A stretch of 64,000 nucleotides of DNA from DASUBV01 sp036501025 (GCA_036501025.1 DASYBB010000059.1:5546-69545), one strand, 5' to 3'; positions 15,178-23,943 are shown, counted from the stretch's first letter. Notes: generated by a model from the letters alone, not told the origin. Numbers and translations are program-made.

Positions 15178-16142
15178 GACGGCCCCTCCCGCACCACGGC
15201 GGCCGGGTCCTTGTCCCGGCGCAGGCCCTGGAACCGCGGATGGCGCAGCTGCCCGGCGGCGGTCCACTCACTGAACGCCACCTGCCCGACCAGCTTCGGC
15301 TCGACCCAGTGCACCCCGGAGCGGGGCAGCCCGGCCGGCCCGAACGGCGGCTGGGGGCGCTCCAGCCCGGCCAGCGACGCGGCCAGGCTGTCCAGCAGCG
15401 CCGTGCTGAAGCCGGTGCCGACCTTGCCAGCGTAGACCAGCTGGCCGCCGGCGTCGTAGTAGCCGATCAGCAGGGCGCCGAAGCCGGTCCGGGTGCCCTT
15501 GGGGTCGGTGTAGCCGCCGATCACGAACTCCTGGTTGTTCTGGCACTTGAACTTCAGCCAGTCCCGCGACCGCCCGGCCCGGTAGGGGGAGTCCCCGCGC
15601 TTGACGACCAGGCCCTCCCAGCCGCTGGCGCAGGCTTGCGCGTAGTAGGCCTCGCCGTCGCGGGTGCGGTGCTCGGCGAAGCGGAGCGGATCGCCGAACG
15701 CGAGCCGGTCCCGCAGGATCTCCTTGCGCTCGGTCAGCGGCCGCTCCCGGAGGTCCTGGCCGCCGGCCCACAGGATGTCAAACAGGTAGAAGTAGACCGG
15801 GACGCGGCGCACCAGCTCGGGTCCCGGGCTGTGCTGGCCCAGCCGCTGCTGGAGCAGGCTGAAGCTGGTCTCCGCGCCGTCGAACGCGACGACCTCGCCG
15901 TCGACGACGAAATCGCCGTGCTCCTGGGCCGCCAGCGCGTCGGCCAGCTCGGGATAGGTCGCGCTGACCTGCTTCTGGTTGCGGGTCATGAGCCGCAGCC
16001 GGCCGCCACCTGAGTAGGCCAGGCAGCGCTCGCCGTCGAATTTTCGCTCGTACAGCCAGGCCGGGTCGCTGAACCGGTCCTGGGTCAGGGTCGCCAGCTC
16101 GGGCTCCAGCCAGTCCGGCGGGCCAGCTTTCGGGTGGGCCAT
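15174..16142 (-). CDS. ATP-dependent DNA ligase (LigD ligase domain / LigC type)
   Basis: A 322-aa ligase. Motif I YERKFDGER carries the adenylated lysine at K34. Later motifs include VDGEVVAFD, GWEGLVVKR and DWLKFKC, followed by an OB-fold domain with GKVGTGFS. It overlaps the polymerase gene by 4 bp, so the two probably act together in end joining. A TACTGT element lies 6 nt before the ATG, suggesting a leaderless message. Confidence 0.9.
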   Translation of the reverse strand: MAHPKAGPPDWLEPELATLTQDRFSDPAWLYERKFDGERCLAYSGGGRLRLMTRNQKQVSATYPELADALAAQEHGDFVVDGEVVAFDGAETSFSLLQQRLGQHSPGPELVRRVPVYFYLFDILWAGGQDLRERPLTERKEILRDRLAFGDPLRFAEHRTRDGEAYYAQACASGWEGLVVKRGDSPYRAGRSRDWLKFKCQNNQEFVIGGYTDPKGTRTGFGALLIGYYDAGGQLVYAGKVGTGFSTALLDSLAASLAGLERPQPPFGPAGLPRSGVHWVEPKLVGQVAFSEWTAAGQLRHPRFQGLRRDKDPAAVVREGPS

Positions 16143-16148
16143 GACCCG

Positions 16149-16154
16149 ACAGTA
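16149..16154 (-). promoter_or_regulatory. -10 element of a leaderless promoter for the ligase-polymerase pair
   Basis: On the minus strand TACTGT is followed by 6 nt and the ATG at 16142. No Shine-Dalgarno is visible. Confidence 0.45.
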
Positions 16155-16170
16155 CCCGGGAGCGCGGCGG

Positions 16171-17202
16171 CTAGGCCTCGGGGGACTGCGGGGCCGGCAC
16201 GGCCGCGCGGGCCGGGGTCAGCCGCTCCAGCACCTCGCGGGCCACCGGCAGCACGGGCTGGGGCAGGGTCGGGTGCTTCAGGCTCGGGTGCGGCCGGCTG
16301 GGATGCGGCAGGCTCGGGTGCGGCAGGCTCGGGTGCGGCAGGACCGGGCGGACCGTCCGCAGGCTGCTCAGCATGGGCGCCCGGGCGACCAGGACCACGC
16401 CGATGACCAGGGCCAGGATCCCCGATGCCTGCAGGGCCAGCAGCCCCGGCGAGACGCGGACCACGTCCCCGAAGACCACCACGCCGAGGCAGATTCCGGC
16501 CACCGGCTCGGCCGCGGTGATGGCGGGCAGAGACGCGTTGAGCGGCGCCGCGTTGAACGAGCTCTCCATCAGCCACAGCCCGACGACGCTCGCCGCGACC
16601 AGGGACCACGCCGGCCAGGTGGCCAGCAGGTGGAGGAACGGGTGGTGCCCCGCCACCTCCACCGTGACCCGGGTCAGCGCGTCGGAGATGCCGAACACCA
16701 GGCCCGCGGCCAGGCCGGTCAGCATGGCCCGCTGCTGGCCCGAGCGCCGCCAGCCTGCCCGCAGGAACAGCAGGGCGATCGCCGCGACCACGGCCGCCGC
16801 CCACCAGTACTGGTTCGAGCCGATCACCACGCCGGCCGACCGCACCGACCGGGACACCGACAGGGCCGCCACGCCGCCGAGCAGCAGCAGCGCGCCCAGC
16901 AGCTCCGACCGGCGCACGCGCTGGCCGGTCAGCGGCATGGCGAGCAGCAGCGCGAAGACCAGGCTGGTGGCCAGCAGGGGCTCGGCCACGGTCAGCTCCA
17001 GGTGGCCGATGGCCCAGACCGACAGCCCCTGGCCGGTGGCCATGATGGCGATGCCGGCCAGCCAGCGGCGCTTGCGCAGCAGCTCAGTGATCAGCTTGAG
17101 GTGCAGGAAGTACGACGTGGGGGCCTCGGCCGCCGATTGCTGCTGGAGGACCAGGCCGGCACCCGTGAGCGCCGCCGCCACCAGGGCAATCGCGATGTTC
17201 AT
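16171..17202 (-). CDS. DMT-superfamily transporter with a His-Pro-rich C-terminal repeat
   Basis: A 343-aa membrane protein with about nine or ten helices in two EamA-like halves. The substrate is unknown. Residues about 285-320 are a tandem pentapeptide tract of the type LPHPS (about six copies with variants RPHPS, LKHPT and LPQPV) in the cytoplasmic tail. Its start overlaps the stop of a second DMT gene, so they may form a heterodimer like paired small exporters. Confidence 0.8.
   Translation of the reverse strand: MNIAIALVAAALTGAGLVLQQQSAAEAPTSYFLHLKLITELLRKRRWLAGIAIMATGQGLSVWAIGHLELTVAEPLLATSLVFALLLAMPLTGQRVRRSELLGALLLLGGVAALSVSRSVRSAGVVIGSNQYWWAAAVVAAIALLFLRAGWRRSGQQRAMLTGLAAGLVFGISDALTRVTVEVAGHHPFLHLLATWPAWSLVAASVVGLWLMESSFNAAPLNASLPAITAAEPVAGICLGVVVFGDVVRVSPGLLALQASGILALVIGVVLVARAPMLSSLRTVRPVLPHPSLPHPSLPHPSRPHPSLKHPTLPQPVLPVAREVLERLTPARAAVPAPQSPEA
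16271..16352. repeat. 15-bp tandem repeats encoding the LPHPS tract
   Basis: On the plus strand the unit GGCAGGCTCGGGTGC and its variants recur about six times. It stays in frame with the DMT transporter on the other strand. Confidence 0.75.
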
Positions 17203-18239
17203 GAGTTCCCTCCGGCCCGGTGCGTGGCCTGTGACTCTTGCCCGTGCCCTGCTTCGGTCGGGGCAAACGCCGACTGATCACGCACCCCCTGGACCAACAG
17301 TGCATCATCAGGCGCACCTTGACCAGGGCCGCGATCGGCGGGTCCCGTTTGCGTTGCACGAAGGATAGGTGACCGGCTGAGTATCAGCACCCCGGCGGCG
17401 ACCGCCAGCAGCGGTATCGGGATGAAGGCCAGGGCACCGCCCTGGCGGACTTGCTCGCCGAACACCATCACTCCCCACAGGGTGGATATGACCGGGTCCA
17501 CTAGCGTAATGCCGGGCTGGGATGCTGTCAGGGGACCCGCCTGATAGGCATTCTCCAAAAGCCACGCGGACGCCACGCCGGCGCTGATGCACGCGTACAG
17601 CGGCCACGACGTCAGCACCCCGCCGAGGCCGCGGGCCTGGAACTCGTCGGTCATGCCCTTGGTGTAGGCGGCGGTCAGGCCGTAGCCCAGCCCGGCTGCG
17701 ATGCCGAGCAGGCTGGCCCGGGTGGCGGGCCGCGGGTGCGCCCGCGCGGCCAGGTACAGCACGCCCATCGCGCCGATGTTCGCCGCCGACGGCAGGATCC
17801 ATCCGGCCGCCGAGATCGTCTTAGGCGGCCCGCCGTGCGGGTCCAGGACGGCCAGGATGCCGATCACGCCGCCGGTCAGGGCGGCGATGGCAACCCACTC
17901 CTGGCGGCCCATCGCGCTGCCCAGCAGCCACGAGCCGCCGATGATGGTCATCGGCAGCTCGAGGATCACGACCAGCTGGACCGAGGCCAGCTCGCCGGTG
18001 CCCAGGGCCGCGGCGGCCAGGGCGAACGAGATGATCATCATGCCGATCGCGGCCAGCCAGGCCGGCTTGTGCACGAGGTCGGCGAACAGCCGGAGCCGGA
18101 ACTGGACGCTGCCCGGCTCGTCCCGCGCGGCCTTGCGGTTCAGCACGTTGCCGGTGGCGTTGACGAGCGCGGCCCCGAAGGCCAGGACAAAACTGATCAA
18201 GCCGGGCACCGGGTCCGGGAGGGCCGTGTCATGATCCAC
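17199..18239 (-). CDS. DMT-superfamily transporter
   Basis: A 346-aa paralogue of the following gene with about ten hydrophobic helices and an acidic/His-containing cytoplasmic tail. Shared motifs are the first-helix ALVNATGNVLNRKAA and the later AYTKGMTDEF...WPLYACI. The start is GTG at 18239. Overlap with the next gene (ATGA) indicates co-translation. Substrate unknown. Confidence 0.8.
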   Translation of the reverse strand: MDHDTALPDPVPGLISFVLAFGAALVNATGNVLNRKAARDEPGSVQFRLRLFADLVHKPAWLAAIGMMIISFALAAAALGTGELASVQLVVILELPMTIIGGSWLLGSAMGRQEWVAIAALTGGVIGILAVLDPHGGPPKTISAAGWILPSAANIGAMGVLYLAARAHPRPATRASLLGIAAGLGYGLTAAYTKGMTDEFQARGLGGVLTSWPLYACISAGVASAWLLENAYQAGPLTASQPGITLVDPVISTLWGVMVFGEQVRQGGALAFIPIPLLAVAAGVLILSRSPILRATQTGPADRGPGQGAPDDALLVQGVRDQSAFAPTEAGHGQESQATHRAGGNS

Positions 18240-18271
18240 ACGTGCCCGATCCGGCGCGGGCTACTCCCCGC

Positions 18272-18721
18272 TCACGACGCGTGCGGGAGCTTCACCACGG
18301 TGATGAAGAAGTTGTCGATCTGCCGGATGACCTCGATAAACCGCTCGAAGTCGACCGGCTTGGTGACGTAGGCGTTGGCGTGCAGGGCGTAGCTGCGGAC
18401 GATGTCCTCCTCGGCCTGCGAGGTGGTGAGGATCACGACCGGGATGACGCGCAGCTCGGGGTCGGCCTTGATCTCGGCCAGCACCTCCAGGCCGTCCCGC
18501 CGCGGCAGGTTGAGGTCCAGCATGATCAGGCCGGGCCGGGGCGCGTCCGCATAGTCGCCCTCCTGCCGGACGAACTGGACGGCCTGCTCGCCGTCGGTCA
18601 CCACGTGCAGGGTGTTGCGGATCTTGTAGTGCTCGAATGCCTCGCGCGTCATCAGGACGTCGCCCGCGTCGTCCTCGACCAGCAGCACGTCCACCATCTG
18701 GAAGTCCGCATCTTCAGTCAT
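18272..18721 (-). CDS. single-domain response regulator (Rcp1/CheY-like)
   Basis: A 149-aa receiver domain with acidic pair E-D-D in VLLVEDDAGDV, phosphoacceptor Asp in IMLDLNLPRRDG, Thr in ILTTS and Lys in YVTKPVDF. No output domain is present, which is typical of partners of phytochrome-type kinases. ATG at 18721 lies within the 3' end of the kinase gene (8-bp overlap); an ATG four codons earlier is possible. It is probably phosphorylated by the kinase encoded just upstream. Confidence 0.87.
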   Translation of the reverse strand: MTEDADFQMVDVLLVEDDAGDVLMTREAFEHYKIRNTLHVVTDGEQAVQFVRQEGDYADAPRPGLIMLDLNLPRRDGLEVLAEIKADPELRVIPVVILTTSQAEEDIVRSYALHANAYVTKPVDFERFIEVIRQIDNFFITVVKLPHAS

Positions 18722-20429
18722 CGGCTTCGTCATCCTCGGGCAGGCCGGACGGGTCCGGGATCTCAGTATCGCGGGAGGCAATAGTTTCGGCAGGCGGGTC
18801 AGAGGTATCGGGGATCACCGGCAGGGTGAAGCAGAACCGGGCCCCGTTCGTCGCCGTGGTGTCGAGCCAGATCCGGCCGCCGTGGTACTCGATGATCTTG
18901 CGCGTCATGGCCAGGCCGATGCCGGTGCCGGGGTAGGTGCTCTTGTCGTGCAGGCGCTGGAAGATCACGAAGATCCGCTCGGCGTACTCGGCGCTGATCC
19001 CGATGCCGTTGTCGGCCACGGCGAACACCGAGTAGTCCCCGTCGCGCTCGGCCGTGACAAAGACCCGCGGGGCCCGCTCGCCGCGGAACTTGATGGCGTT
19101 GCTGAGCAGGTTCTGGAAGACGGCGGTCAGCAGGGTCGGCTCGGCCCGCACCGTGGGCAGCTCGCCCGCCGTGATCTCGGCCCGCGACCGGCGGATGGCC
19201 GTGGCCAGGTTGGCCTCCGCCTGGGCCAGCAGGTCGGCCGCGGGGACCGGCACCCGCTGCTGCTCGACGCGGCCGACCCGGCTGAACGCCAGCAGGTCGT
19301 TGATCAGCATCTGCATGCGCTTGGCGCCGTCGACGGCGTACTCGATGTACTGATCAGCCTTCTCGTCCAGCTGGCCGCCGTAGCGGCGCTGCAGCAGCTG
19401 GCAGAAGCTGGCCACCTTGCGGAGCGGCTCCTGCAGGTCGTGCGAGGCGACGTAGGCGAACTGCTCGAGCTCGGAGTTCGAGCGCTGCAGGTCGTGGGAC
19501 CGCTGCTCCAGGCTGGTGTTGGCCCCCCGCACCGCCGACAGCTCGCTCAGGATCCGCTCGCGCATCGAGTCGACGTCGGCGCCGAGGTCGCGGACCTCGC
19601 GCGGGCCGCTCTGGCTCAGCTCGTGCCCGAAATCGCCGTCGGCCACCTGCCGGGCGTCGGCGGCCAGCCGGGCCAGCGGCACGATCGTGGTCCGGCGGAC
19701 GCCGATGGTCAGCAGGATGACGATGAGCAGCAGGCCGACCGCGATGCCGATGAACGCCGCGTCCAGCGTGTCGGCGGCGTCGCCGAGCCGGGTCAGGGCC
19801 TGCGCGCGCTCGGTCGAGATGTTGCGCTGCAGGGCCGTCAGGCTGGCCCGGATGCTGTCGAAGTCGGCCTTGCCCCGGGCCGGGCCAGGGCTGGCCGGGA
19901 CCTTCCCCGTGGCCTGGACGGCGCGCATCACCGGGATCGCGTACCCGGTGCGCCAGTCACTGGCCGCGCTCAGCACCCGCGTCACCTCGGCCTCGGCACG
20001 CGGATCGCCGGCCAGGACCTGGTGCAGCCGGCGCACCGCCTGCTGCTGGCCGGCCACGCCGAGGGGGTAGGGCCGCAGGAAGACCTGCTGCCCGCTGAGG
20101 GCGTAGCCGCGGATCCCGGTTTCCTGGTTGAGCAGGGCGGCTTCGAGCTGCGAGGCCTGGAAGGAGGCGGGGTCGAGCCGGGTCACGACCTGCTGGCGGG
20201 CGCTGCCCAGGCCGGCCAGGGCCAGCGCGCCGATCACGATGGCGGCCACCGAGAACGCGGTCATGACCGCGATGCCGACCGCCACCAGCCGGCCCGCGGG
20301 CCAGCCCGTGCCGCGCAGGCTGGCCCACCCCATCCGGCCGGCCGGCACCGCGCTGGCGGGGTTGGCCTCTGCCGGGGCGGTCACGGCGGGCGGGCTGGTC
20401 TCCGGGCTGGTCTCCGGCGGCGCGGTCAT
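18714..20429 (-). CDS. CHASE3/HAMP sensor histidine kinase
   Basis: A 571-aa membrane kinase. A Pro/Ala-rich N-terminus is followed by TM1 (about 47-74), an extracytoplasmic CHASE3-like helical domain (75-215), TM2 (about 224-244), HAMP (245-300), a coiled coil, and a HisKA domain with the phospho-His at H330 (ASHDLQEPLRKV). The HATPase has an N-box (LLSNAIKF, N444) and a DNGIGI G1 box. The HDLQEPLRKV form is that of phytochrome-like kinases that pair with single-domain regulators such as the next gene. It overlaps the upstream phosphatase gene by 4 bp. Confidence 0.9.
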   Translation of the reverse strand: MTAPPETSPETSPPAVTAPAEANPASAVPAGRMGWASLRGTGWPAGRLVAVGIAVMTAFSVAAIVIGALALAGLGSARQQVVTRLDPASFQASQLEAALLNQETGIRGYALSGQQVFLRPYPLGVAGQQQAVRRLHQVLAGDPRAEAEVTRVLSAASDWRTGYAIPVMRAVQATGKVPASPGPARGKADFDSIRASLTALQRNISTERAQALTRLGDAADTLDAAFIGIAVGLLLIVILLTIGVRRTTIVPLARLAADARQVADGDFGHELSQSGPREVRDLGADVDSMRERILSELSAVRGANTSLEQRSHDLQRSNSELEQFAYVASHDLQEPLRKVASFCQLLQRRYGGQLDEKADQYIEYAVDGAKRMQMLINDLLAFSRVGRVEQQRVPVPAADLLAQAEANLATAIRRSRAEITAGELPTVRAEPTLLTAVFQNLLSNAIKFRGERAPRVFVTAERDGDYSVFAVADNGIGISAEYAERIFVIFQRLHDKSTYPGTGIGLAMTRKIIEYHGGRIWLDTTATNGARFCFTLPVIPDTSDPPAETIASRDTEIPDPSGLPEDDEADD

Positions 20430-21649
20430 TGCGGCCCCCCGGCCGGGTAGCCGAGGGCCAGCACGGCGAGGTCGTCGTCCAGCTCGCCGCCGTTCAGCAG
20501 CCGGACCTGCTCCACCAGGGCGTCCACGAGCTCGTCATCGCGGTGCTGGCGCCCGGCGCCGGCCGGCGCCGAGCTCAGTCGGGTCTCGGCCAGCCTGATC
20601 AGCCCGTCGCCGCCGAGCCGCTCGGTGCCCGCCCCAATCCGGCCCTCGATCAGGCCGTCGGTGTACATCAGGACCGACCACTCGGCGCCCAGCGTGACCT
20701 CGCTGCTGCGCCAGCGCATGGTCGGGCCGATGCCCAGCGGCAGGCACGTCGGGGCGCTGAGCTCCCGCGCCGAGCCGCCGGCCAGCAGCAGCGGCGGCGG
20801 GTGGCCGGCCAGGTACAGGCGGCCGCCCGCCCGGTCCGGGGCGATGGACAGCACGACCGCGGTGGTGAACATCCGGTCGTGCTGCCGCTCGTGCTCCAGC
20901 ACCCGCTCCACGGCCGTCAGGGTCTCCTCCATCGGGCGGCCGGCCAGCACCATCGTCCGCCACGCGACCCGCAGGCACACCCCGAGCGCCGCCTCGTCGG
21001 GGCCGCGGCCGCACACGTCACCGACCAGGACGTGCACCCAGTGGTCGGCCGTCTCCACCACGTCATAGAAGTCGCCGCCGAGCAGGCTCTGCCCGCCGCC
21101 GGGCCGGTACCGCGTCGCGACGGTGATCCGGGCGTCGGCGAGGACGGGCGAGGGCAGCAGGCCGCGCTCCAGCCGCAAGTTCTCCCGGGCGATGATCTGC
21201 GCCTCCTGCAGCTGCCGCTGGGCCTCCTCCAGGGACCGCCGTTCCACCGCGTAGCGGATGACCCGGTGCAGCATCTGCCCGTCAACCTGGCCCTTGACCA
21301 GGTAGTCCTGGGCGCCCGCCCGGACCGCGGCGGCGCCCAGGTGCTCGTCGGCCAGGCCGGTCAGGACCACCACGGCCACGCTCGGCAGGTGCTCGTGCAG
21401 CCAGCGCACCCCGTCCAGGCCGCGGGCATCGGGCAGGCCGAGGTCGAGTAGCACGCAGCTGATCCCCGGCGGCAGCGGCGTCGCCCCGGCCAGCGAGCGC
21501 GCCCGGACCGCGGTGACCGGCGCGGCGGCGTCCAGCAGGAGCTCCTCGACGAGCAGGGCGTCGCCGTCGTCGTCCTCGACGAGCAGCACCTGGATGTGTT
21601 CCGGCGCGACGGCCGGCGCCTGGGCCTCGATGATGTCCCGGGTTGACAT
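20426..21649 (-). CDS. response regulator fused to a SpoIIE/PP2C serine phosphatase
   Basis: A 407-aa protein. An N-terminal receiver domain has VLLVEDDDGD and acceptor D69. A helical linker leads into a PP2C-type phosphatase domain (from about 165) with the metal-binding motif GGDFYDVV (D193) and VGDVCGRG. It probably dephosphorylates STAS anti-anti-sigma factors when its receiver is phosphorylated by the kinase encoded next. It is the first gene of a three-gene operon with overlaps. The start chosen is the ATG at 21649, just before the receiver domain. Confidence 0.9.
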   Translation of the reverse strand: MSTRDIIEAQAPAVAPEHIQVLLVEDDDGDALLVEELLLDAAAPVTAVRARSLAGATPLPPGISCVLLDLGLPDARGLDGVRWLHEHLPSVAVVVLTGLADEHLGAAAVRAGAQDYLVKGQVDGQMLHRVIRYAVERRSLEEAQRQLQEAQIIARENLRLERGLLPSPVLADARITVATRYRPGGGQSLLGGDFYDVVETADHWVHVLVGDVCGRGPDEAALGVCLRVAWRTMVLAGRPMEETLTAVERVLEHERQHDRMFTTAVVLSIAPDRAGGRLYLAGHPPPLLLAGGSARELSAPTCLPLGIGPTMRWRSSEVTLGAEWSVLMYTDGLIEGRIGAGTERLGGDGLIRLAETRLSSAPAGAGRQHRDDELVDALVEQVRLLNGGELDDDLAVLALGYPAGGPQ

Positions 21650-21841
21650 ATGCCCTATTTCGCCGTTCCCTCGTGCCGCCAGCACCCGGTCCAGACGACC
21701 CGGGCCGACCCAGTGCCAACGTGATCCGCCGGCGAGCGCCGGCCGGCGGCCAGCTGGAGATGGACCAGTATCCAGCGTCCAGGCCGGCTTGTACTAGAGA
21801 TTACGGCAGTTGTCCGTCCCGCCCGGCGCCCTCGCCCGGTT

Positions 21842-21866
21842 GTTTGCGCGGCGGCTGGCGCGGTAC
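21842..21866 (+). promoter_or_regulatory. candidate SigB/SigF-type promoter upstream of the GAF-ANTAR gene
   Basis: GTTT is followed by 15 nt and CGGTAC. The actinobacterial general-stress consensus is GTTT-N14/16-GGGTA(C/T). The start codon is 40 bp downstream. Confidence 0.4.
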
Positions 21867-21906
21867 CAGAGGGCTGCGCACCACGACCAGCACGAGGGCG
21901 GTGGAG

Positions 21907-22698
21907 ATGGAGATCGGTGAGGTAAGCGAGGTCCGGGACGGCGGCGTCCGCTCGGACCCGCCGGCGGAGGCCACCGATATCGCGGCCGGGGTCAGCGAGC
22001 TGCACGACGTCCTGCTGAGCACGCAGAGCATCGAGGACTTCGTGCAGGAACTCGCCGTCCAGGCGGCGCAGCTGATCGCCGACAGCCTGTCGTGCGGTAT
22101 CACCCTGCGCCGCGGCACCCAGCACGAGACAGTGGCCTGCAGCGACGAGCTGGCGGGCCGGGTGAACGGGCTGCAGTACTCGCTGGGGGAGGGCCCGTGC
22201 CTGACGGCGCTGGCCGACGGCCGCCCGGCGCACAGCACGGACCTGACCGCCGAGCCGCGCTGGCCGCAGTTCGCGGCCGCGGCGGTGGCCATCGGTGTCC
22301 GGTCCGCACTGTCGCTGCCGCTGATCGCCCAGGAGCAGGTCATCGGCGCACTGAACCTGTACGCGCGCGGCCCGGACGCCTTCGGCCCGGCGCAGACCCG
22401 GCTCGCGGAGAAGTTCGCCGAGAACGCCGCCGGCGCGCTGGCCCTGGGCCAGCGCCTGGTCTCCTATGCCAGCCTGACCGGCCAGCTGCGGGCCGCGCTG
22501 GACTCGCGGGCGGTCATCGACCAGGCCGTCGGCATCATCATGGGCCAGGAGCGCTGGACCCAGGACCGGGCGTTCGCGGCCCTGCGGACCGCTTCGCAGA
22601 ATCGTAATGTCAAGCTCCGTGCGCTGGCCGAGGAGATCGTCAGGGGGGTGGCGGGGGAGGCGCCGGTGCCGCCTCCGTTCGAGACGGGCCAGCCCTGA
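21907..22698 (+). CDS. GAF-ANTAR RNA-binding regulator
   Basis: A 263-aa protein with a GAF domain (about 25-185, containing GEGPCLTAL and ALSLPLIAQEQVIGALNLYA) and a C-terminal ANTAR domain (about 200-252, SRAVIDQAVGIIMGQERW). ANTAR domains bind paired RNA hairpins and prevent termination. The protein probably links a small-molecule or redox signal sensed by GAF to antitermination; the target RNA is unknown. The ATG at 21907 has GAGGG 8 nt upstream. The last 59 bp overlap the convergent STAS gene. Confidence 0.85.
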   Translation: MEIGEVSEVRDGGVRSDPPAEATDIAAGVSELHDVLLSTQSIEDFVQELAVQAAQLIADSLSCGITLRRGTQHETVACSDELAGRVNGLQYSLGEGPCLTALADGRPAHSTDLTAEPRWPQFAAAAVAIGVRSALSLPLIAQEQVIGALNLYARGPDAFGPAQTRLAEKFAENAAGALALGQRLVSYASLTGQLRAALDSRAVIDQAVGIIMGQERWTQDRAFAALRTASQNRNVKLRALAEEIVRGVAGEAPVPPPFETGQP

Positions 22699-23041
22699 TC
22701 GGCGCGGCCCGCGCGGCGCTGAGGCTGTCGAATACCGGGATCAGGTGATCCACGCCGGTGATGGCCAGCAGGCGGCGGACGATCGGGGCGCGCGCGGCCA
22801 GGCGCACCTCGCCCCCGCCGGCCCGGGCCCGCTGCTGGGCGCGGGCGAAGGCGGCGGCCCCGGCGCAGGCGCAGAAGGTGGTCCGGCTCAGGTCCACGAT
22901 CAGGATCGTGATGCCCTGGTTCAGCACGGCCAGCAGGGTGTCCCGGATGTCCTCGGCGTTGGCGATGTCGATCTCGTCGGGCATGGTGACAACCGCCACT
23001 GGGTGAGCCCAGTCGACCGGGAAGTTATCCAGGGACGCCAC
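22640..23041 (-). CDS. STAS-domain protein with a substituted phosphorylation site
   Basis: A 133-aa STAS protein of the anti-sigma-antagonist type. The fold-defining segments VVTMPDEIDIANAEDIRDTL and ILIVDLS are conserved. The usual phosphoacceptor motif FCDS(S/T)G is FCACAG here (residues 56-61), so Asp and the phosphorylatable Ser are replaced by Ala58 and Cys59. It may be a constitutive antagonist or a redox-sensitive variant. The Ala/Pro-rich tail (about 112-133) is encoded opposite the end of the ANTAR gene. The start is GTG at 23041. Confidence 0.75.
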   Translation of the reverse strand: MASLDNFPVDWAHPVAVVTMPDEIDIANAEDIRDTLLAVLNQGITILIVDLSRTTFCACAGAAAFARAQQRARAGGGEVRLAARAPIVRRLLAITGVDHLIPVFDSLSAARAAPIRAGPSRTEAAPAPPPPPP

Positions 23042-23129
23042 AGCGCTCCGCTAGTGCGAAGAGGGAGGGGGCGAGCCGCGTCTCTGGACTCAGGTGTGCC
23101 GGTCACCTGCGCCGGCGCTCGGCATCTTA

Positions 23130-23483
23130 TTAGGTGGGTTTGGGCGCTGCAACCAGCGCCTCGTCCAGGCTGGCGAACAGGTGGAACATCGTGTCCATGC
23201 CGGTCACCTTGAAGATGCGCAGCAGCGTCGGCTGGGTCGCGACCAGCAGCATCTCGCCGCCCGCGGCGGCCAGCCGCTTGTGCGCCCGCACCAGGACGTT
23301 GAGCCCGGTCGAGTCGCAGAACTCGGTCTCGCTCATGTCGACGATCAAGGCGCTGGCGCCGTCGCCGAGCCCGGCCACGATCGCGGACCGCAGGTCCGCC
23401 GCGTTGGTCGCGTCCACCTCGACCGCGCCCCGCACCACGGGCACGCCGTTCACGTGGCTGAGCTGATCAGGTTGCTCGGACAC
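23130..23483 (-). CDS. STAS-domain anti-sigma factor antagonist
   Basis: A 117-aa anti-anti-sigma protein of the SpoIIAA/RsbV type. The phosphorylation motif is intact: FCDSTG with S58. It would bind an RsbW-like kinase when unphosphorylated, freeing a sigma factor. It has a GTG start. It lies between two other STAS genes on the same strand. Confidence 0.88.
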   Translation of the reverse strand: MSEQPDQLSHVNGVPVVRGAVEVDATNAADLRSAIVAGLGDGASALIVDMSETEFCDSTGLNVLVRAHKRLAAAGGEMLLVATQPTLLRIFKVTGMDTMFHLFASLDEALVAAPKPT

Positions 23484-23548
23484 GCTGGTCTCCAGTGTCG
23501 GAAAACTGCCGGGAACAGGAAATGCCTAGCCTACGGTGCCCGGCCACG

Positions 23549-23878
23549 CTACGCGGCCGTGGCCTCATCCAGGCTGACGTGGACCCGGAGCACCCGGTGC
23601 AGGCCCATCAGGGTCAGCATCCGCAGCACCATGCCGTCCGGCTGGACGGCCAGCCGCAGCTGAGCGTGATGGGCGGCCGCCGCGTCGTGCGCCAGCAGCA
23701 GGTAGCGGACGCCGGAGGAGTCGCAGAAGGCCGTCGACGTCAGGTCAGCGATGATCACCCCGGCGCCGGAGGCGCAGGCCGCGCGCAGCTCCGCGCCGAC
23801 CGTCGCCGAGTTCGAGATGTCGATCTCGGCCGGCAGCGCCACGACGACCAGCTCGCCGGCGCCGTGTCGATCACTCAT
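23549..23878 (-). CDS. STAS-domain anti-sigma factor antagonist (last gene of the stressosome operon)
   Basis: A 109-aa RsbV-like protein with an intact FCDSSG site (S54). ATG at 23878 has a purine-rich AGGGAG 11 nt upstream; an in-frame ATG at 23923 would add 15 Ala/Ser-rich residues. It follows the SpoIIE-phosphatase gene by 65 bp and is the likely substrate of that phosphatase. Confidence 0.85.
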   Translation of the reverse strand: MSDRHGAGELVVVALPAEIDISNSATVGAELRAACASGAGVIIADLTSTAFCDSSGVRYLLLAHDAAAAHHAQLRLAVQPDGMVLRMLTLMGLHRVLRVHVSLDEATAA

Positions 23879-23943
23879 CGCTGAGCCGCTCCCTGCTGCA
23901 GCTGACCGGGCAACCTCCGACATAATTTTCGCGCCCCGGGCAT

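Noticed and set aside
16271..16352. CRISPR or a protein-binding repeat array
   Set aside because: The 15-bp units are contiguous and in frame with the DMT transporter, encoding LPHPS.
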